A DNA stretch of 64,000 bases from contig OY771913.1 in the NCBI GenBank assembly GCA_963674975.1, positions 310,001 through 374,000 on the forward strand. The letters run 5' to 3'. A program made the translations under genes and the position numbers. The stretch comes from UBA4781 sp963674975. GTDB lineage: Bacteria > Chloroflexota > Anaerolineae > Anaerolineales > Anaerolineaceae. Below are positions 1 through 8,164 of the stretch, one piece after another. Under the pieces are notes generated by a model. The model made no database searches and was not told where the DNA came from. It saw only the letters and a list, made by a program, of their open reading frames with translations. Every line of letters begins with the position of its first letter. Position 1 is the stretch's first letter.

Positions 1-812
1 TCGTCCATGGCTGCTGCGCCTTCTTCAGTCTCAAAGAGATGTAAGAATTCTGCAACCAAAATTGCCTTTACATCCTCGGGGAAGTCTGGGCGGAATTGGA
101 AACCATCGTTCGGGATGTCAGGTTCGAGAGCGATAACCTTGGTCATATCCATGATATCGGGATAGGTTTCTTCCACGGTTGCGCGTGCATCCACATAAGT
201 GGTTCCGAAATCGCAATCGCCATTGTATACTGCTGCGGCTACTGCGTCATGGGAACCGGCATCAACAATACCTGCCAGATCAGTGTCAGGATCGATTCCT
301 TCTGCTTTCAGCATAATGGAGGGGATGATCCAACCACTGGTGCTGGTCTCATCAACACGGCAGTAGGTTTTCCCAGCAAGATCTGCAAGGGATTCAATGC
401 CACTGTCGTTGCGAACGATGAATTGACCATTGTATGAAGCGCTACCATAGCGGGTTGAAACCAGAGCTGCATTTGCACAACCCTTTTCATGTGCTAAAAC
501 ATATGAGAAGGTTGCTAATGCGCCCATGTGTGCTTGCGGAACTTCCGCGCACATTGCTTCGATAGCTGCAGCATAGCTGGTGGCAACGAATGGTTCAATG
601 ACCAATCCGGTGTCTGCATAAACCATATCTGCTACTGCTTCAAAGCTAGCTAACACACGCTCGGTTTCACCTGAGGGTACAGCTACAAAAATAATGGGAT
701 TTTCTTCTGTACCAATGTTCTCCCAGGGATCGGCTTTTGCTTTGCAGGCGGTTAATGCTAATGCCAATACGACCAATATTGCACAAAAAGCGAATAACCT
801 ATTTTTTGACAT
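1..812 (-). CDS. Phosphonate/phosphate-type ABC transporter substrate-binding lipoprotein (C-terminus cut by window edge)
   Basis: The frame is open from an ATG at 812 to the window edge, giving 270 codons without a stop. The N-terminus is a lipoprotein signal: short basic start, hydrophobic run, then lipobox LTAC with the lipidated Cys at residue 23. The rest resembles the PhnD/PtxB family of periplasmic binding proteins: an early FVAVPSGET strand, a central GKTYCRVDETSTSGW segment typical of the ligand loop, and a later DFGTTYVDAR segment. Such proteins capture phosphonate, phosphite or phosphate outside the membrane and pass it to an ABC permease. The permease and ATPase genes would lie to the left, outside this window. 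A strong ribosome site (AAGGAGAG) precedes the ATG. The ligand cannot be told from sequence. Confidence 0.85.
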   Translation of the reverse strand, partial: MSKNRLFAFCAILVVLALALTACKAKADPWENIGTEENPIIFVAVPSGETERVLASFEAVADMVYADTGLVIEPFVATSYAAAIEAMCAEVPQAHMGALATFSYVLAHEKGCANAALVSTRYGSASYNGQFIVRNDSGIESLADLAGKTYCRVDETSTSGWIIPSIMLKAEGIDPDTDLAGIVDAGSHDAVAAAVYNGDCDFGTTYVDARATVEETYPDIMDMTKVIALEPDIPNDGFQFRPDFPEDVKAILVAEFLHLFETEEGAAAMD

Positions 813-910
813 ACGATTCTCTCCTTCTTGGGTTTTATTATATAGTTCATCATATATCACAACGTAAAATTTTTCAAATAGATATTCTTAAAATTAACTA
901 TTACTTATCC

Positions 911-939
911 TTGACCATTTCCATTTTTTCGCATAGAAT
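911..939 (+). promoter_or_regulatory. Sigma-70-type promoter for the L25 gene
   Basis: TTGACC at 911-916 and TAGAAT at 934-939 are separated by exactly 17 bases. The predicted start is about 65 bases before the L25 ATG at 1013. Confidence 0.6.
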
Positions 940-1012
940 CTTTCTTTGCTAAATTGGGTTTCCCAGCGAAGGTAACTCAAGAAATTCAAAGAGTGAGAGG
1001 CGCAAAAGGAAA

Positions 1013-1672
1013 ATGGATAAAATTGTTTTAGATGCTACTAAACGTGATGTTATTGGAAAGAAAGTAAAACTCCTTCGCCAAGAAGGTAAACTTCCAGCAG
1101 TTCTTTATGGAAAAAGCATAAAAGCTACCCCTATCGTTCTCGATTCACGGTCAACCACCAACATTCTAAAGAAAGTCAGTGAATCAACGATCGTTACCGT
1201 TGCATTGGATGGGAAAGAACATGCAGCGTTGATCAGAGACCGTCAGATCGATTACATTAAAGGCACGATCCTGCATCTTGACTTCCAGGTTGTTTCACTG
1301 ACAGAAAAGATCCGTACCAATGTACATATTGAACTCATCGGGGAGTCACCCGCCGAAGCATCTCTGGGTGCAATGATCGTGAATGGTATTTCTGATGTTG
1401 AGGTAGAAGCCTTGCCGAATGACCTGCCTGAAAAGATCACCGTTGATATCTCAATTCTGGCAGAAATCGGTGACGCAATCTATGTAAAAGATTTGCCCTC
1501 TATTGATAAGGTTGCAATTCTGACCGATCCTGAAGAATTGATCGCCATTACATCAGTTGTCAAAGAAGAAGTTATCGAAGAGCCTGTTGAAGAGGTTGAA
1601 GGTGAAGTTGCTGAAGGTGCAGAACCTGAAGTTATCGAACACGGTAAACAGGAAGAAGAATCAGAAGAATAA
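1013..1672 (+). CDS. rplY: 50S ribosomal protein L25 (long TL5/CTC form)
   Basis: This 219-residue protein has the two-domain layout of the long L25 (TL5/CTC) family. Residues 1-90 form the 5S-rRNA-binding L25 domain (RDVIGKKVKLLRQEGKLPAVLYG is diagnostic). Residues about 95-185 form the C-terminal beta domain (IELIGESPAEA, LPNDLPEKITVDIS). A very acidic Glu-rich tail follows. It binds 5S rRNA in the central protuberance of the large subunit. It is a single-gene unit with its own promoter upstream and a strong hairpin terminator downstream. A purine-rich ribosome site (AAAAGGAAA) precedes the ATG. Confidence 0.95.
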   Translation: MDKIVLDATKRDVIGKKVKLLRQEGKLPAVLYGKSIKATPIVLDSRSTTNILKKVSESTIVTVALDGKEHAALIRDRQIDYIKGTILHLDFQVVSLTEKIRTNVHIELIGESPAEASLGAMIVNGISDVEVEALPNDLPEKITVDISILAEIGDAIYVKDLPSIDKVAILTDPEELIAITSVVKEEVIEEPVEEVEGEVAEGAEPEVIEHGKQEEESEE

Positions 1673-1704
1673 AAAATAATTCATTCTTCAATATGACACT
1701 AAAA

Positions 1705-1738
1705 TAGAAAGCGCTGAAAAATCGCTTTCTATTTTTTT
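1705..1738 (+). terminator. Rho-independent terminator after L25 gene
   Basis: A 9-bp perfect stem (TAGAAAGCG / CGCTTTCTA) with a 9-base loop is followed by a run of seven T. The opposite strand lacks a good T-run, so it acts mainly on rightward transcripts. It overlaps the end of the convergent Nudix gene. Confidence 0.85.
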
Positions 1739-2307
1739 ATATTGTCAACGAAATCTTTCAAAATGGCAGCAGTGATTCCCCAAACAACCTGCCCATGATA
1801 TTCCTTGAAATAGTATACCTGTCTCTTTGAGGTTTGATCTACCTGTAGTTCTTTGGTATTCAGATTCTTCTTATCAAGGAACCAGAATAATGGAATTGTG
1901 AATATCTCATCCACTTCCCAATTTGGAGATGCCTGCATGAATTTATAATCGGGGATTGAGCTGATAAACGGGAAAATCCTTAATCCATAGTGTGTATCGA
2001 ATGGGTCTATACAGCCAATGTAATGAACTGAACTTTTGCATATATTGATCTCTTCACATGTCTCTCGCAATGCTGTTTGATAGAGATCAGCATCTTTTCT
2101 TTCTTTTGCTCCCCCCGGAAGTGAAATTTCAAGCTTGTGATTCCCTACAAAGGATGAACGTTTTGTTAATACCACATCCATGGTTGAATTTTCCAGGATT
2201 AATATATGAACAGCAGCCAGATTTTTATAGACCAATGTGGAAGCAGGTATATCTTTTTTTATCTTTAACCCAATTGTTTCAATTGAAATAGATTCCTGCA
2301 GTCGCAT
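1729..2307 (-). CDS. Nudix hydrolase, CoA-pyrophosphatase type
   Basis: This 192-residue protein carries the signature of the CoA diphosphatase (NUDT7/YeaB) branch of the Nudix family. The motif VLTKRS...H...ISLPGGAKE is followed by DADLYQTALRETCEEI, which supplies the metal-binding REx2EE residues. Family members cleave CoA, oxidised CoA or acyl-CoA to 3',5'-ADP and 4'-phosphopantetheine derivatives using Mg2+ or Mn2+. It is the last gene of a leftward operon, starting 5 bases after the TPR/zinc-ribbon gene. Its 3' end runs into the L25 terminator. The exact substrate is inferred from family motifs. Confidence 0.85.
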   Translation of the reverse strand: MRLQESISIETIGLKIKKDIPASTLVYKNLAAVHILILENSTMDVVLTKRSSFVGNHKLEISLPGGAKERKDADLYQTALRETCEEINICKSSVHYIGCIDPFDTHYGLRIFPFISSIPDYKFMQASPNWEVDEIFTIPLFWFLDKKNLNTKELQVDQTSKRQVYYFKEYHGQVVWGITAAILKDFVDNIKK

Positions 2308-2312
2308 ACAAT

Positions 2313-2903
2313 TTACTTCTCACTGTTCAAAATCACATTACAGAATGGACACTGCGCAATTACATCGTTGAACCATTCCACTTCTTTGGGATCAACGGGA
2401 GCACCGCATTGAGAGCAGACCGAAGGGAGCTTTATCTTTGTATCCGTTTTTATCTGAAAAGCCTGTTCTGTCCATGCTGTTGAATCTTTGATGGAATCGG
2501 GAACCTGATCTCTCAACCATTGATCTAATTCCTTCGCTTCATCAGAAAAGCCTTCTTCATTCAATCGGTTCATACTGATACGAGAACCCTTGCGTAGTTC
2601 TTTCCACTGTTTTCTTTCTATCCAGATCTCAAAACCGGTTTTAATGATCTGAACACCTTTTTCTTTTTCACCTGTATTAAGCCATGCAAAGCCAGCCTGC
2701 AGTGCCAGTCTGGGAGCAAAGGGAGCGTTCCTCTTTTGCGCTTTCAGAAAAGCTTCTTCAAATAATTTCGCTGCCTCTTCATATTCCCCTCTTTTAAACA
2801 ATTGATTGGCTTTTTGGATTTTCGGTGGGAGTGCCGGTCGCCGGCTTTCTGCAATTGGTCTGATCGGGACTCTTCTTGGTCTACGGAATGGAGGTCGCCT
2901 CAT
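2313..2903 (-). CDS. TPR-like and zinc-ribbon protein of unknown function
   Basis: I do not recognise a named family. The protein has about 196 residues. It opens with an Arg/Pro-rich basic stretch (RRPPFRRPRRVP). A helical pair resembling a tetratricopeptide unit follows (ANQLFKRGEYEEAAKLFEEAF, then a second ALQAGFAWLNTGEKEKG unit). It ends in a zinc ribbon with CSQCG and CPFC pairs. The start chosen is the ATG at 2903, which has a clear AAAGGAGAT ribosome site about 10 bases upstream. A longer TTG-initiated form from 2942 lacks such a site. It overlaps the end of trmI by 23 bases, so the two are probably translationally coupled. This suggests, but does not prove, a role near tRNA or ribosome metabolism. 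Confidence 0.7.
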   Translation of the reverse strand: MRRPPFRRPRRVPIRPIAESRRPALPPKIQKANQLFKRGEYEEAAKLFEEAFLKAQKRNAPFAPRLALQAGFAWLNTGEKEKGVQIIKTGFEIWIERKQWKELRKGSRISMNRLNEEGFSDEAKELDQWLRDQVPDSIKDSTAWTEQAFQIKTDTKIKLPSVCSQCGAPVDPKEVEWFNDVIAQCPFCNVILNSEK

Positions 2904-3705
2904 CTTCTTTTCTATCTCCTTTTGCTTTGATTGATCTGGCAAAGATCAAATAACCGGTGTGCGCTACCATCCTATCTGTTGGGCGGAATCGATTTTCCTC
3001 CGGTTGATAGTAACGCAGCATGATCTCACAAACATCGATAAATGAGAAATCATTTCGACGCAGAGCGTTCAATAATCGAATTACTTGATTGGCGGTCGGT
3101 AAAATACAGCCAAGGCTTCCCCCCGGTCGCAGCGCTTTCTTCACCTGCTGGATATAATCCTGCGGTGTGGGCAGATCCAGGAACATCGCATCGATATTTT
3201 CCTCATCGAATCCTTCAATAATATCCCGCATTTTGAAATCCACCCTGTCCTGCAGCCCGATCAGTGTAAGATTCTTTTTCGCCAGATCGATCATCTGCTG
3301 TCTGCACTCATAGCTGTAAACATGACCGCTGTCCCCCACATAAAAAGCAAGCGCTTGCGTTAAGCCACCGGAGCCTGAACCGGCTTCGATAACCGTTGAC
3401 CCGGGTCCAATTCCAAGGGTGATAAGGATGTATCCGATATCTTTCGGATAAAGGATCTGCGTATTTCTCCTGGTGTTCTTTATCATGCCGCTCAAGGTGA
3501 CGGGATACAGGTAGAAAGGTTTATCCATGTGGCTTAAGATCTCACTGCCCCATTCTTTCCCGATCAGGTCATCATGTGCGATGATGCCGCGGTGCGTCTG
3601 CAGTTCCTTTCCTTTTTCTATGCGAAATATGAAATATCCTTTTCTGATACCGGTTAATTCCACCAGATCGCCTTCGCGAGCGGTTTCTTCATATTGAAAG
3701 ATCAA
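2881..3705 (-). CDS. trmI: tRNA (adenine(58)-N(1))-methyltransferase TrmI
   Basis: This 274-residue class I SAM-dependent methyltransferase has the TrmI/Trm61 layout. A small N-terminal beta domain (residues 1-65) is followed by a Rossmann domain with the SAM loop VIEAGSGSGGLTQALA and the catalytic DAMFLDLPTPQDYI segment. The family forms a tetramer that methylates N1 of A58 in the T-loop, stabilising the tRNA. Translation starts at a TTG at 3705, supported by an excellent AAGGAGGA site 7 bases upstream. It abuts the stop of the small membrane-protein gene (3706) and overlaps the next gene. It lies in the same operon as mnmA, so two tRNA-modification enzymes are co-transcribed. Confidence 0.93.
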   Translation of the reverse strand: MIFQYEETAREGDLVELTGIRKGYFIFRIEKGKELQTHRGIIAHDDLIGKEWGSEILSHMDKPFYLYPVTLSGMIKNTRRNTQILYPKDIGYILITLGIGPGSTVIEAGSGSGGLTQALAFYVGDSGHVYSYECRQQMIDLAKKNLTLIGLQDRVDFKMRDIIEGFDEENIDAMFLDLPTPQDYIQQVKKALRPGGSLGCILPTANQVIRLLNALRRNDFSFIDVCEIMLRYYQPEENRFRPTDRMVAHTGYLIFARSIKAKGDRKEDEATSIP

Positions 3706-3993
3706 TTATTTATCCTCCTTGGATTCTTGATTCTCCTCTGAACCTTTATCGATCCAGTAGATCAATAACAAAACTAAAATACTGCAAACGGTATTGATAC
3801 CTATATCCAGAATTCCCAGTTTCCATATGGAGAACGCGATCTGATTGCTCACATAATATCCTACCCAGAATCCCAACCATGAAAAGAATAAATAGGAGAG
3901 GTATTTCCCCAGATTTCCATCGACAATAAGATGGAAAAGCGAAGCGATCAGGACGGAGATCAATGATCCGATTAGAAAGGCTGGAAATGTCAT
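3706..3993 (-). CDS. Small integral membrane protein, unknown function
   Basis: The 95-residue product is mostly hydrophobic. Three likely membrane segments are visible: residues about 5-25, 30-50 and 65-82. A charged, Glu/Lys-rich C-terminal tail follows (GSEENQESKEDK). There is no recognised catalytic motif. It begins 3 bases after the mnmA stop and ends directly at the trmI start, so it is clearly part of the tRNA-modification operon. Confidence 0.7.
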   Translation of the reverse strand: MTFPAFLIGSLISVLIASLFHLIVDGNLGKYLSYLFFSWLGFWVGYYVSNQIAFSIWKLGILDIGINTVCSILVLLLIYWIDKGSEENQESKEDK

Positions 3994-3996
3994 AAT

Positions 3997-5076
3997 TCAA
4001 TTATAGGAGATTTCCCCTCCGGCGATGACGGCATCTTTAGAATAGAGCACCGCATATTGACCGGGAGTAATATCTCGCAGCTTTTTCTTCAATTCTATTT
4101 CAAACACATCCGTTTCACCAGCCGGTTTTATTTTTGCCAGTACCGGTTTGGATCTATAGCGGATCTTTACGGCATACTGCTTTTCTGATCTTTGTGGTAT
4201 TCCTGATATCCAATGAATATTTTTTATACAAAACGTATCTTTACCCAGTTCCTCTTCAAACCCGACGATCAGCCGGTTCCCTTCAATGGATTTATTAACA
4301 ATAAAATATGCCTCTTTCGCGCTGATCTTGATCCCTTTCCTCTGCCCAATGGTATAAAATGCCAATCCATCATGGACGCCCAGATGATTGCCCGCTGTAT
4401 CGACGATTTCACCACTGCGCAGGCTTTCGGGAGCATATTTTTGCAAGAATGTGCGGTAATCATATCCGGATAAAAAGCAGAGATTCTGGCTTTCCATGAG
4501 ATCCGCTTCCTGATCAATGACTTCTTTATAGATCTTTTTAACATCTTTCTTCTTACTCTCTCCAAGTGGGAAAATAGTCCTGCACAGCACTTCTTGATCC
4601 AGTAGAGAGAGATAATATGATTGGTCCTTAGACTCATCCAATCCCTTCAATAATGACACACTTCCATCCGCATTCTTCCTGGTCCGGGCATAATGACCGG
4701 TGGCAATGATATCCGCGTCCATTTCCTGAAGAACATCAAAAAGCACCTTGAACTTAATGTGCTTGTTGCAGATCACGCATGGATTGGGTGTCAATCCTCT
4801 TTTTAATGTATCGATAAAATAGGTTACGATCGTCTTTCTAAATTCTTCCTTTATATCGATGATCCGGATGGGAAAATTTAGCTCTTTTGAAAGTTTCTCG
4901 ATCTTTTGAATGGTCGCATCAGAGTTTTGCTTAATACTGACTTCTTCCGAAAAGCCCTTCCATAGATCAAGATAAATACCATATACTTCATACCCGCTTT
5001 TTAAAAGCTGGTAGGCAGCGGTTGAACTATCAATTCCGCCGCTCACAGCCAGTATTACTTTCTTCTTTACACTCAT
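3997..5076 (-). CDS. mnmA: tRNA-specific 2-thiouridylase MnmA
   Basis: This ATP-pyrophosphatase-type enzyme installs sulfur at C2 of the wobble uridine (s2U34) of Lys, Glu and Gln tRNAs. Visible motifs are the PP-loop AVSGGIDSSTAA near the N-terminus, the catalytic Cys in the NPCVICNKHIKF segment, the GHYAR motif, and the second catalytic Cys in SQNLCFLSG. The C-terminal PUA-like barrel (YTIGQRKGI onwards) is complete. I place the start at the ATG at 5076, just before SVKKKVILAVSGG; an in-frame ATG at 5148 would add 24 residues that match no family feature. It heads a leftward operon with a membrane protein, trmI, a zinc-ribbon protein and a Nudix hydrolase. Confidence 0.93.
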   Translation of the reverse strand: MSVKKKVILAVSGGIDSSTAAYQLLKSGYEVYGIYLDLWKGFSEEVSIKQNSDATIQKIEKLSKELNFPIRIIDIKEEFRKTIVTYFIDTLKRGLTPNPCVICNKHIKFKVLFDVLQEMDADIIATGHYARTRKNADGSVSLLKGLDESKDQSYYLSLLDQEVLCRTIFPLGESKKKDVKKIYKEVIDQEADLMESQNLCFLSGYDYRTFLQKYAPESLRSGEIVDTAGNHLGVHDGLAFYTIGQRKGIKISAKEAYFIVNKSIEGNRLIVGFEEELGKDTFCIKNIHWISGIPQRSEKQYAVKIRYRSKPVLAKIKPAGETDVFEIELKKKLRDITPGQYAVLYSKDAVIAGGEISYN

Positions 5077-5175
5077 GCTTGAAATTGTAACAAGTTTTAC
5101 CTTTTTCCGCTTTTCTTCTGTTGATATAATCAAACTTGAATTACGCATCTATTTTTTATCTTATCTGGAGGTTTA

Positions 5176-6597
5176 ATGACAACCAAGATCATTTTTGGAA
5201 CAGACGGCTGGCGCGGGACGATCGCAGATAGTTACACGTTCGAAAACGTGCGCAGGTGTGCAGCCGGTTTTGCTGCCTACCAGAAGAAAACAGCTTCTCA
5301 AGGTTCATGGATCGTTGTTGGATATGACAAGCGTTTTCTCTCTGAAGAGTTCGCGATAGCCGTATCCGAAGTGCTGTGCGGATCAGGTTTTCGGGTGTAC
5401 CTCACCCAGGGACCAACCCCCACTCCGGTGATCTCTTATGCTGTAGTTGATAAAAAAGCGATCGCAGCGGTGAATATCACCGCTTCCCACAATCCCCCCA
5501 TCGACAACGGTTTTAAAGTCCGTGATGAGCACGGCGGCGCAATTGCGCCGGAGGGATTGAAGGAAATTGAATCCTTGATCCCCGATAACCTTGATGCGGT
5601 CCCACTTAAACCCTATAAATCCGCCATAGATGAGAGTTTGATCGAACGTTTTGATCCCGCCCCCAATTACATCACGCATATCAGTAAACTGGTTGATATC
5701 GAGAAACTCAAGAATGCCGGTCTCAAGGTACTGGTGGATGCCATGTGGGGCAACGGCGCCGGCTGGTTTACACGCATCCTGGGTGGATCAAACACCGAAG
5801 TCATCGAGATCCACAACACGCGCAATCCTATTTTCCCCGAAATGAAGCGACCCGAACCCATCCGACCAAATATCGATGTTGGACTGCAGAAAACAACTGA
5901 AATTCATGCCGATGTCCTGCTGATCAACGACGGCGATGCTGACCGGGTCGGCTTTGGAGATGAAAACGGCGAGTTTATCAATCAACTGCAAGCATACGGC
6001 TTACTGGCATATTACCTGCTGGAAGTTCGCAAAGAGCGCGGACCGATCGTGAAAACCCTATCCACCACCAGCATGCTGAACAAGCTCGGCAAGCTGTATG
6101 ATGTACCGGTTTATGAAACCGGTGTCGGTTTCAAATACGTGGCTCCCAAGATGCTTGAAGTGGATGCCATGGTCGGCGGTGAGGAATCGGGCGGTTACGC
6201 TTTCAAAGGTAATGTTCCGGAGCGTGATGGCATCTTAGCAGGCTTGTACTTCCTGGATATGATGGTGAGCCTTAAAAAAACCCCTTCTCAACTGCTGCAG
6301 CTTCTTTTTGAAAAGGTCGGTCCGCATTATTACGACCGCATCGATACCCAGTTCAAGGGAGATAAAACCGAGAAGATCAACAATATTCTCAACGCCAATC
6401 CCGAAGAGATCGGCGGATTCAAGGTTACCAGTCTGAACACCCTGGATGGCTATAAATTCTCTCTGGATGATGGCGGCTGGCTGCTGATCCGTTTTTCAGG
6501 CACCGAACCCATCATTCGCGTGTACTGCGAAACAACCAAAGAAGAACGCATCCCGGCGATCCTGTCTGATGGGATGAAGTTAGCGGGTTTGAAATAG
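5176..6597 (+). CDS. Phosphoglucomutase/phosphomannomutase family protein
   Basis: This 473-residue alpha-D-phosphohexomutase has all four family motifs. They are the phosphoserine loop TASHNPPIDNG, the Mg2+-binding loop DGDADRVG, the sugar-binding loop GGEESGG, and the phosphate-binding RFSGTEPIIRVY near the C-terminus. The length is normal. The enzyme moves phosphate between C1 and C6 of glucose or mannose (possibly glucosamine); the exact sugar cannot be fixed from sequence. The ribosome site is GGAGG, 5 bases before the ATG. The TatD gene starts immediately after its stop codon. Confidence 0.92.
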   Translation: MTTKIIFGTDGWRGTIADSYTFENVRRCAAGFAAYQKKTASQGSWIVVGYDKRFLSEEFAIAVSEVLCGSGFRVYLTQGPTPTPVISYAVVDKKAIAAVNITASHNPPIDNGFKVRDEHGGAIAPEGLKEIESLIPDNLDAVPLKPYKSAIDESLIERFDPAPNYITHISKLVDIEKLKNAGLKVLVDAMWGNGAGWFTRILGGSNTEVIEIHNTRNPIFPEMKRPEPIRPNIDVGLQKTTEIHADVLLINDGDADRVGFGDENGEFINQLQAYGLLAYYLLEVRKERGPIVKTLSTTSMLNKLGKLYDVPVYETGVGFKYVAPKMLEVDAMVGGEESGGYAFKGNVPERDGILAGLYFLDMMVSLKKTPSQLLQLLFEKVGPHYYDRIDTQFKGDKTEKINNILNANPEEIGGFKVTSLNTLDGYKFSLDDGGWLLIRFSGTEPIIRVYCETTKEERIPAILSDGMKLAGLK

Positions 6598-7401
6598 GTG
6601 TACCCTCTTTTCGATACCCACTGCCATCTCTACGATCGACAGTTTGAGCCTGATCTGGATGCAGTTATCGAAAGAGCTTTAGAAAATTCGGTGGGAGCAG
6701 TCCTTGTTCCCACCGAAAATTTATCTACCTGTATACAGACTATTAACCTATGCGCATCTCATAAGAATATTACCCTATATGCAGCCGGCGGTATCCATCC
6801 GCACGAAGCGGAACAGGGGAAAAAGAATTTTCCTGAACTCAAGCAATACTTCAAGGATCATGATTTTTCAGCAGTTGGAGAGATCGGGCTGGATTATTAT
6901 CGCATGCTTTCCGATAAAGCAGCCCAGATTGAAGTATTCAGGGAATGCCTGGAATTTGCTGCCGAAGTGGAAAAACCGGTCTTGCTGCACAATCGCGACG
7001 CGACAGAAGATATGCTTTCTATTCTTGATGATTGGCTAAGCCAGCTTCCTGATGACTCACCTTTAAAAGAACTTCCGGGAGTATTTCATTCTTTCACCGG
7101 GGATCCACTGGTACTTGATTTTGCCCTAAAGTATCATTTTTACCTTGGAATCGGGGGAATGATCACATTTAAAAAATCAGATGAACTTCGCGCAATTATC
7201 AAAAAGGTCTCTCTCGATTCTCTCCTGCTGGAAACCGATGCACCCTACATGACTCCACACCCTTATCGCGGCAAACGCAACGAACCGGCTTATGTGCGCT
7301 TTGTGGCACAGGAAGTAGCGAACGTTTTAGAAATTCCTCTGGAACAAGTCGTAGAGCAAACCACCCTCAACGCGCGCAAATTACTCAGAATTGGTTATTA
7401 A
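6598..7401 (+). CDS. tatD: TatD family metal-dependent hydrolase (DNase)
   Basis: The 267-residue TIM-barrel hydrolase starts at a GTG placed directly after the phosphohexomutase stop codon. Metal ligands of the TatD/amidohydrolase family are visible: DTHCHL near the N-terminus, GEIGLDYY (Glu ligand), LLHNRDA (His), FHSFTG (His) and LLLETDAPYM (Asp). TatD proteins are 3'-5' exonucleases acting on DNA and RNA and are linked to repair of oxidative lesions. Co-transcription with the phosphohexomutase is inferred from zero spacing. A tRNA gene on the opposite strand lies 8 bases downstream. Confidence 0.92.
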   Translation: MYPLFDTHCHLYDRQFEPDLDAVIERALENSVGAVLVPTENLSTCIQTINLCASHKNITLYAAGGIHPHEAEQGKKNFPELKQYFKDHDFSAVGEIGLDYYRMLSDKAAQIEVFRECLEFAAEVEKPVLLHNRDATEDMLSILDDWLSQLPDDSPLKELPGVFHSFTGDPLVLDFALKYHFYLGIGGMITFKKSDELRAIIKKVSLDSLLLETDAPYMTPHPYRGKRNEPAYVRFVAQEVANVLEIPLEQVVEQTTLNARKLLRIGY

Positions 7402-7409
7402 ATGAAATA

Positions 7410-7491
7410 TGCGCTGGGGGGGACTTGAACCCCCATGCCTTGCGGCACATGGCCCTCAACCATGCCTGTCTGCCAGTTCCAGCACCAGCGC
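7410..7491 (-). tRNA. tRNA-Leu, anticodon GAG
   Basis: Read on the minus strand, this is a class II tRNA. Acceptor arms GCGCTGG and CCAGCGC (7485-7491 and 7411-7417) pair perfectly, with an A discriminator. The D-loop has GGAACTGGCAGAC. The anticodon stem CATGG/CCATG encloses loop TTGAGGG, giving anticodon GAG. A long variable arm (TGCCGCAAGGCA) and GGTTCAAGTCC T-loop follow. The long variable arm and anticodon fix it as leucine (CUC/CUU codons). The 3' CCA is not encoded. Confidence 0.95.
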
Positions 7492-7573
7492 ACTTGCGAA
7501 TGAAATTATAACCGGGTATAAGGATGTGTCAAGGTAACTGGAGAATTTTGCAAAATAGCGCGCAATATCCGTT

Positions 7574-8110
7574 TCATCCCCATAATTGAAGCTGCTGGGG
7601 CGGTTTCTCGGGTGATTCCCACTGCCAGACATGATCGATCTCCTGCAGCAGCATATCCATCAAAAATTTGCGCTTCTCCGATTGGCGCGGCGGGAATACG
7701 CTCACCAGCACCGGCAGATTAGCGCTGTAGCGCTTGAGATGCGCGATGCAGCGCCCCAGCAGGCGCCGGCTCTGCGCATCATCCACATTTTCGTCATAGA
7801 AAGTGCCCAGCAGATCGAGCACCAGCAGCGCTCCCCGATTGATATCCAGGTCCGCCAGCATGGCTTCCATCTGGTAGCAGGTAAACGCGCGCGAAATGTA
7901 GATGCGGTTCAGCACCTCCACCACACTGGATGTGCGCTGACGCACCATGCGGCTGAGGATGAGCACATTGAAGAGGTTTCCCCCATCCACAACGCGCAGC
8001 GGCTTCTTCAGCGCCAGGTCAGCCGCCAGGGTTAATACATCCGGTAGCCGGCGGCGCGGCAGCAGCAGTGCGGCGAACTGGTTGAGCGAAAGAGCCTGAG
8101 AGGATTCCAT
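7574..8110 (-). CDS. RadA/Rad51-like ATPase paralog lacking a Walker A loop
   Basis: This 178-residue protein looks like the core of a RecA/RadA fold with the nucleotide-binding loop degraded. Where GxxxxGKT would be expected it reads VVDGGNLFNVLIL. The middle segment IYISRAFTCYQMEAML matches the shape of the RadA/Rad51 stretch R-A-[FY]-x-x-x-x-Q-M. A Walker-B-like strand, GALLVLDLLGTFYDE, follows. The family call is my reading of these motifs, not a search result. The gene is much more GC-rich than most of the window, as is the PolB2 pair at 9150-11637. It shares a promoter/operator element with that pair. The promoter places TATAAT only 6 bases before the ATG, suggesting a leaderless mRNA. 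A role as an accessory factor for the polymerase is inference. Confidence 0.7.
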   Translation of the reverse strand: MESSQALSLNQFAALLLPRRRLPDVLTLAADLALKKPLRVVDGGNLFNVLILSRMVRQRTSSVVEVLNRIYISRAFTCYQMEAMLADLDINRGALLVLDLLGTFYDENVDDAQSRRLLGRCIAHLKRYSANLPVLVSVFPPRQSEKRKFLMDMLLQEIDHVWQWESPEKPPQQLQLWG

Positions 8111-8114
8111 GCTC

Positions 8115-8142
8115 TTATTATAGAATAATAGTTCTATAATAA
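8115..8142. promoter_or_regulatory. Perfect palindromic operator overlapping the RadA-like gene promoter
   Basis: Arms TTATTATAGAA (8115-8125) and TTCTATAATAA (8132-8142) are perfect inverted repeats around 6 bases. The centre reads GAAT-AATA-GTTC (8123-8134), one mismatch from the Gram-positive LexA box GAAC-N4-GTTC. The palindrome covers the spacer and -10 box of the promoter, as a repressor site would. Which repressor binds is not known. Confidence 0.6.
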
Positions 8143-8145
8143 CAA
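8117..8145 (-). promoter_or_regulatory. Promoter of the RadA-like gene, probably leaderless
   Basis: On the minus strand TTGTTA (8145-8140) and TATAAT (8122-8117) are 17 bases apart. The ATG at 8110 follows the -10 box by only 6 bases, so transcription would start at or next to the start codon. There is no ribosome-binding site. Confidence 0.6.
8131..8144 (+). repeat. 14-base direct repeat, copy 1 (GTTCTATAATAACA)
   Basis: Identical on the same strand to 9085-9098. This copy forms the right arm of the palindromic operator of the RadA-like gene. The two copies bracket the AT-rich membrane-protein segment. Confidence 0.85.
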
Positions 8146-8164
8146 GAAGGATATATTATTCTTC

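Noticed and set aside
96..437. Plus-strand open frame inside the substrate-binding lipoprotein
   Set aside because: The minus strand encodes a complete lipoprotein N-terminus with lipobox and ribosome site over the same bases.
5077..5148. Extended MnmA start at 5148
   Set aside because: The extra 24 residues precede the conserved VILAVSGG start and match no family feature.
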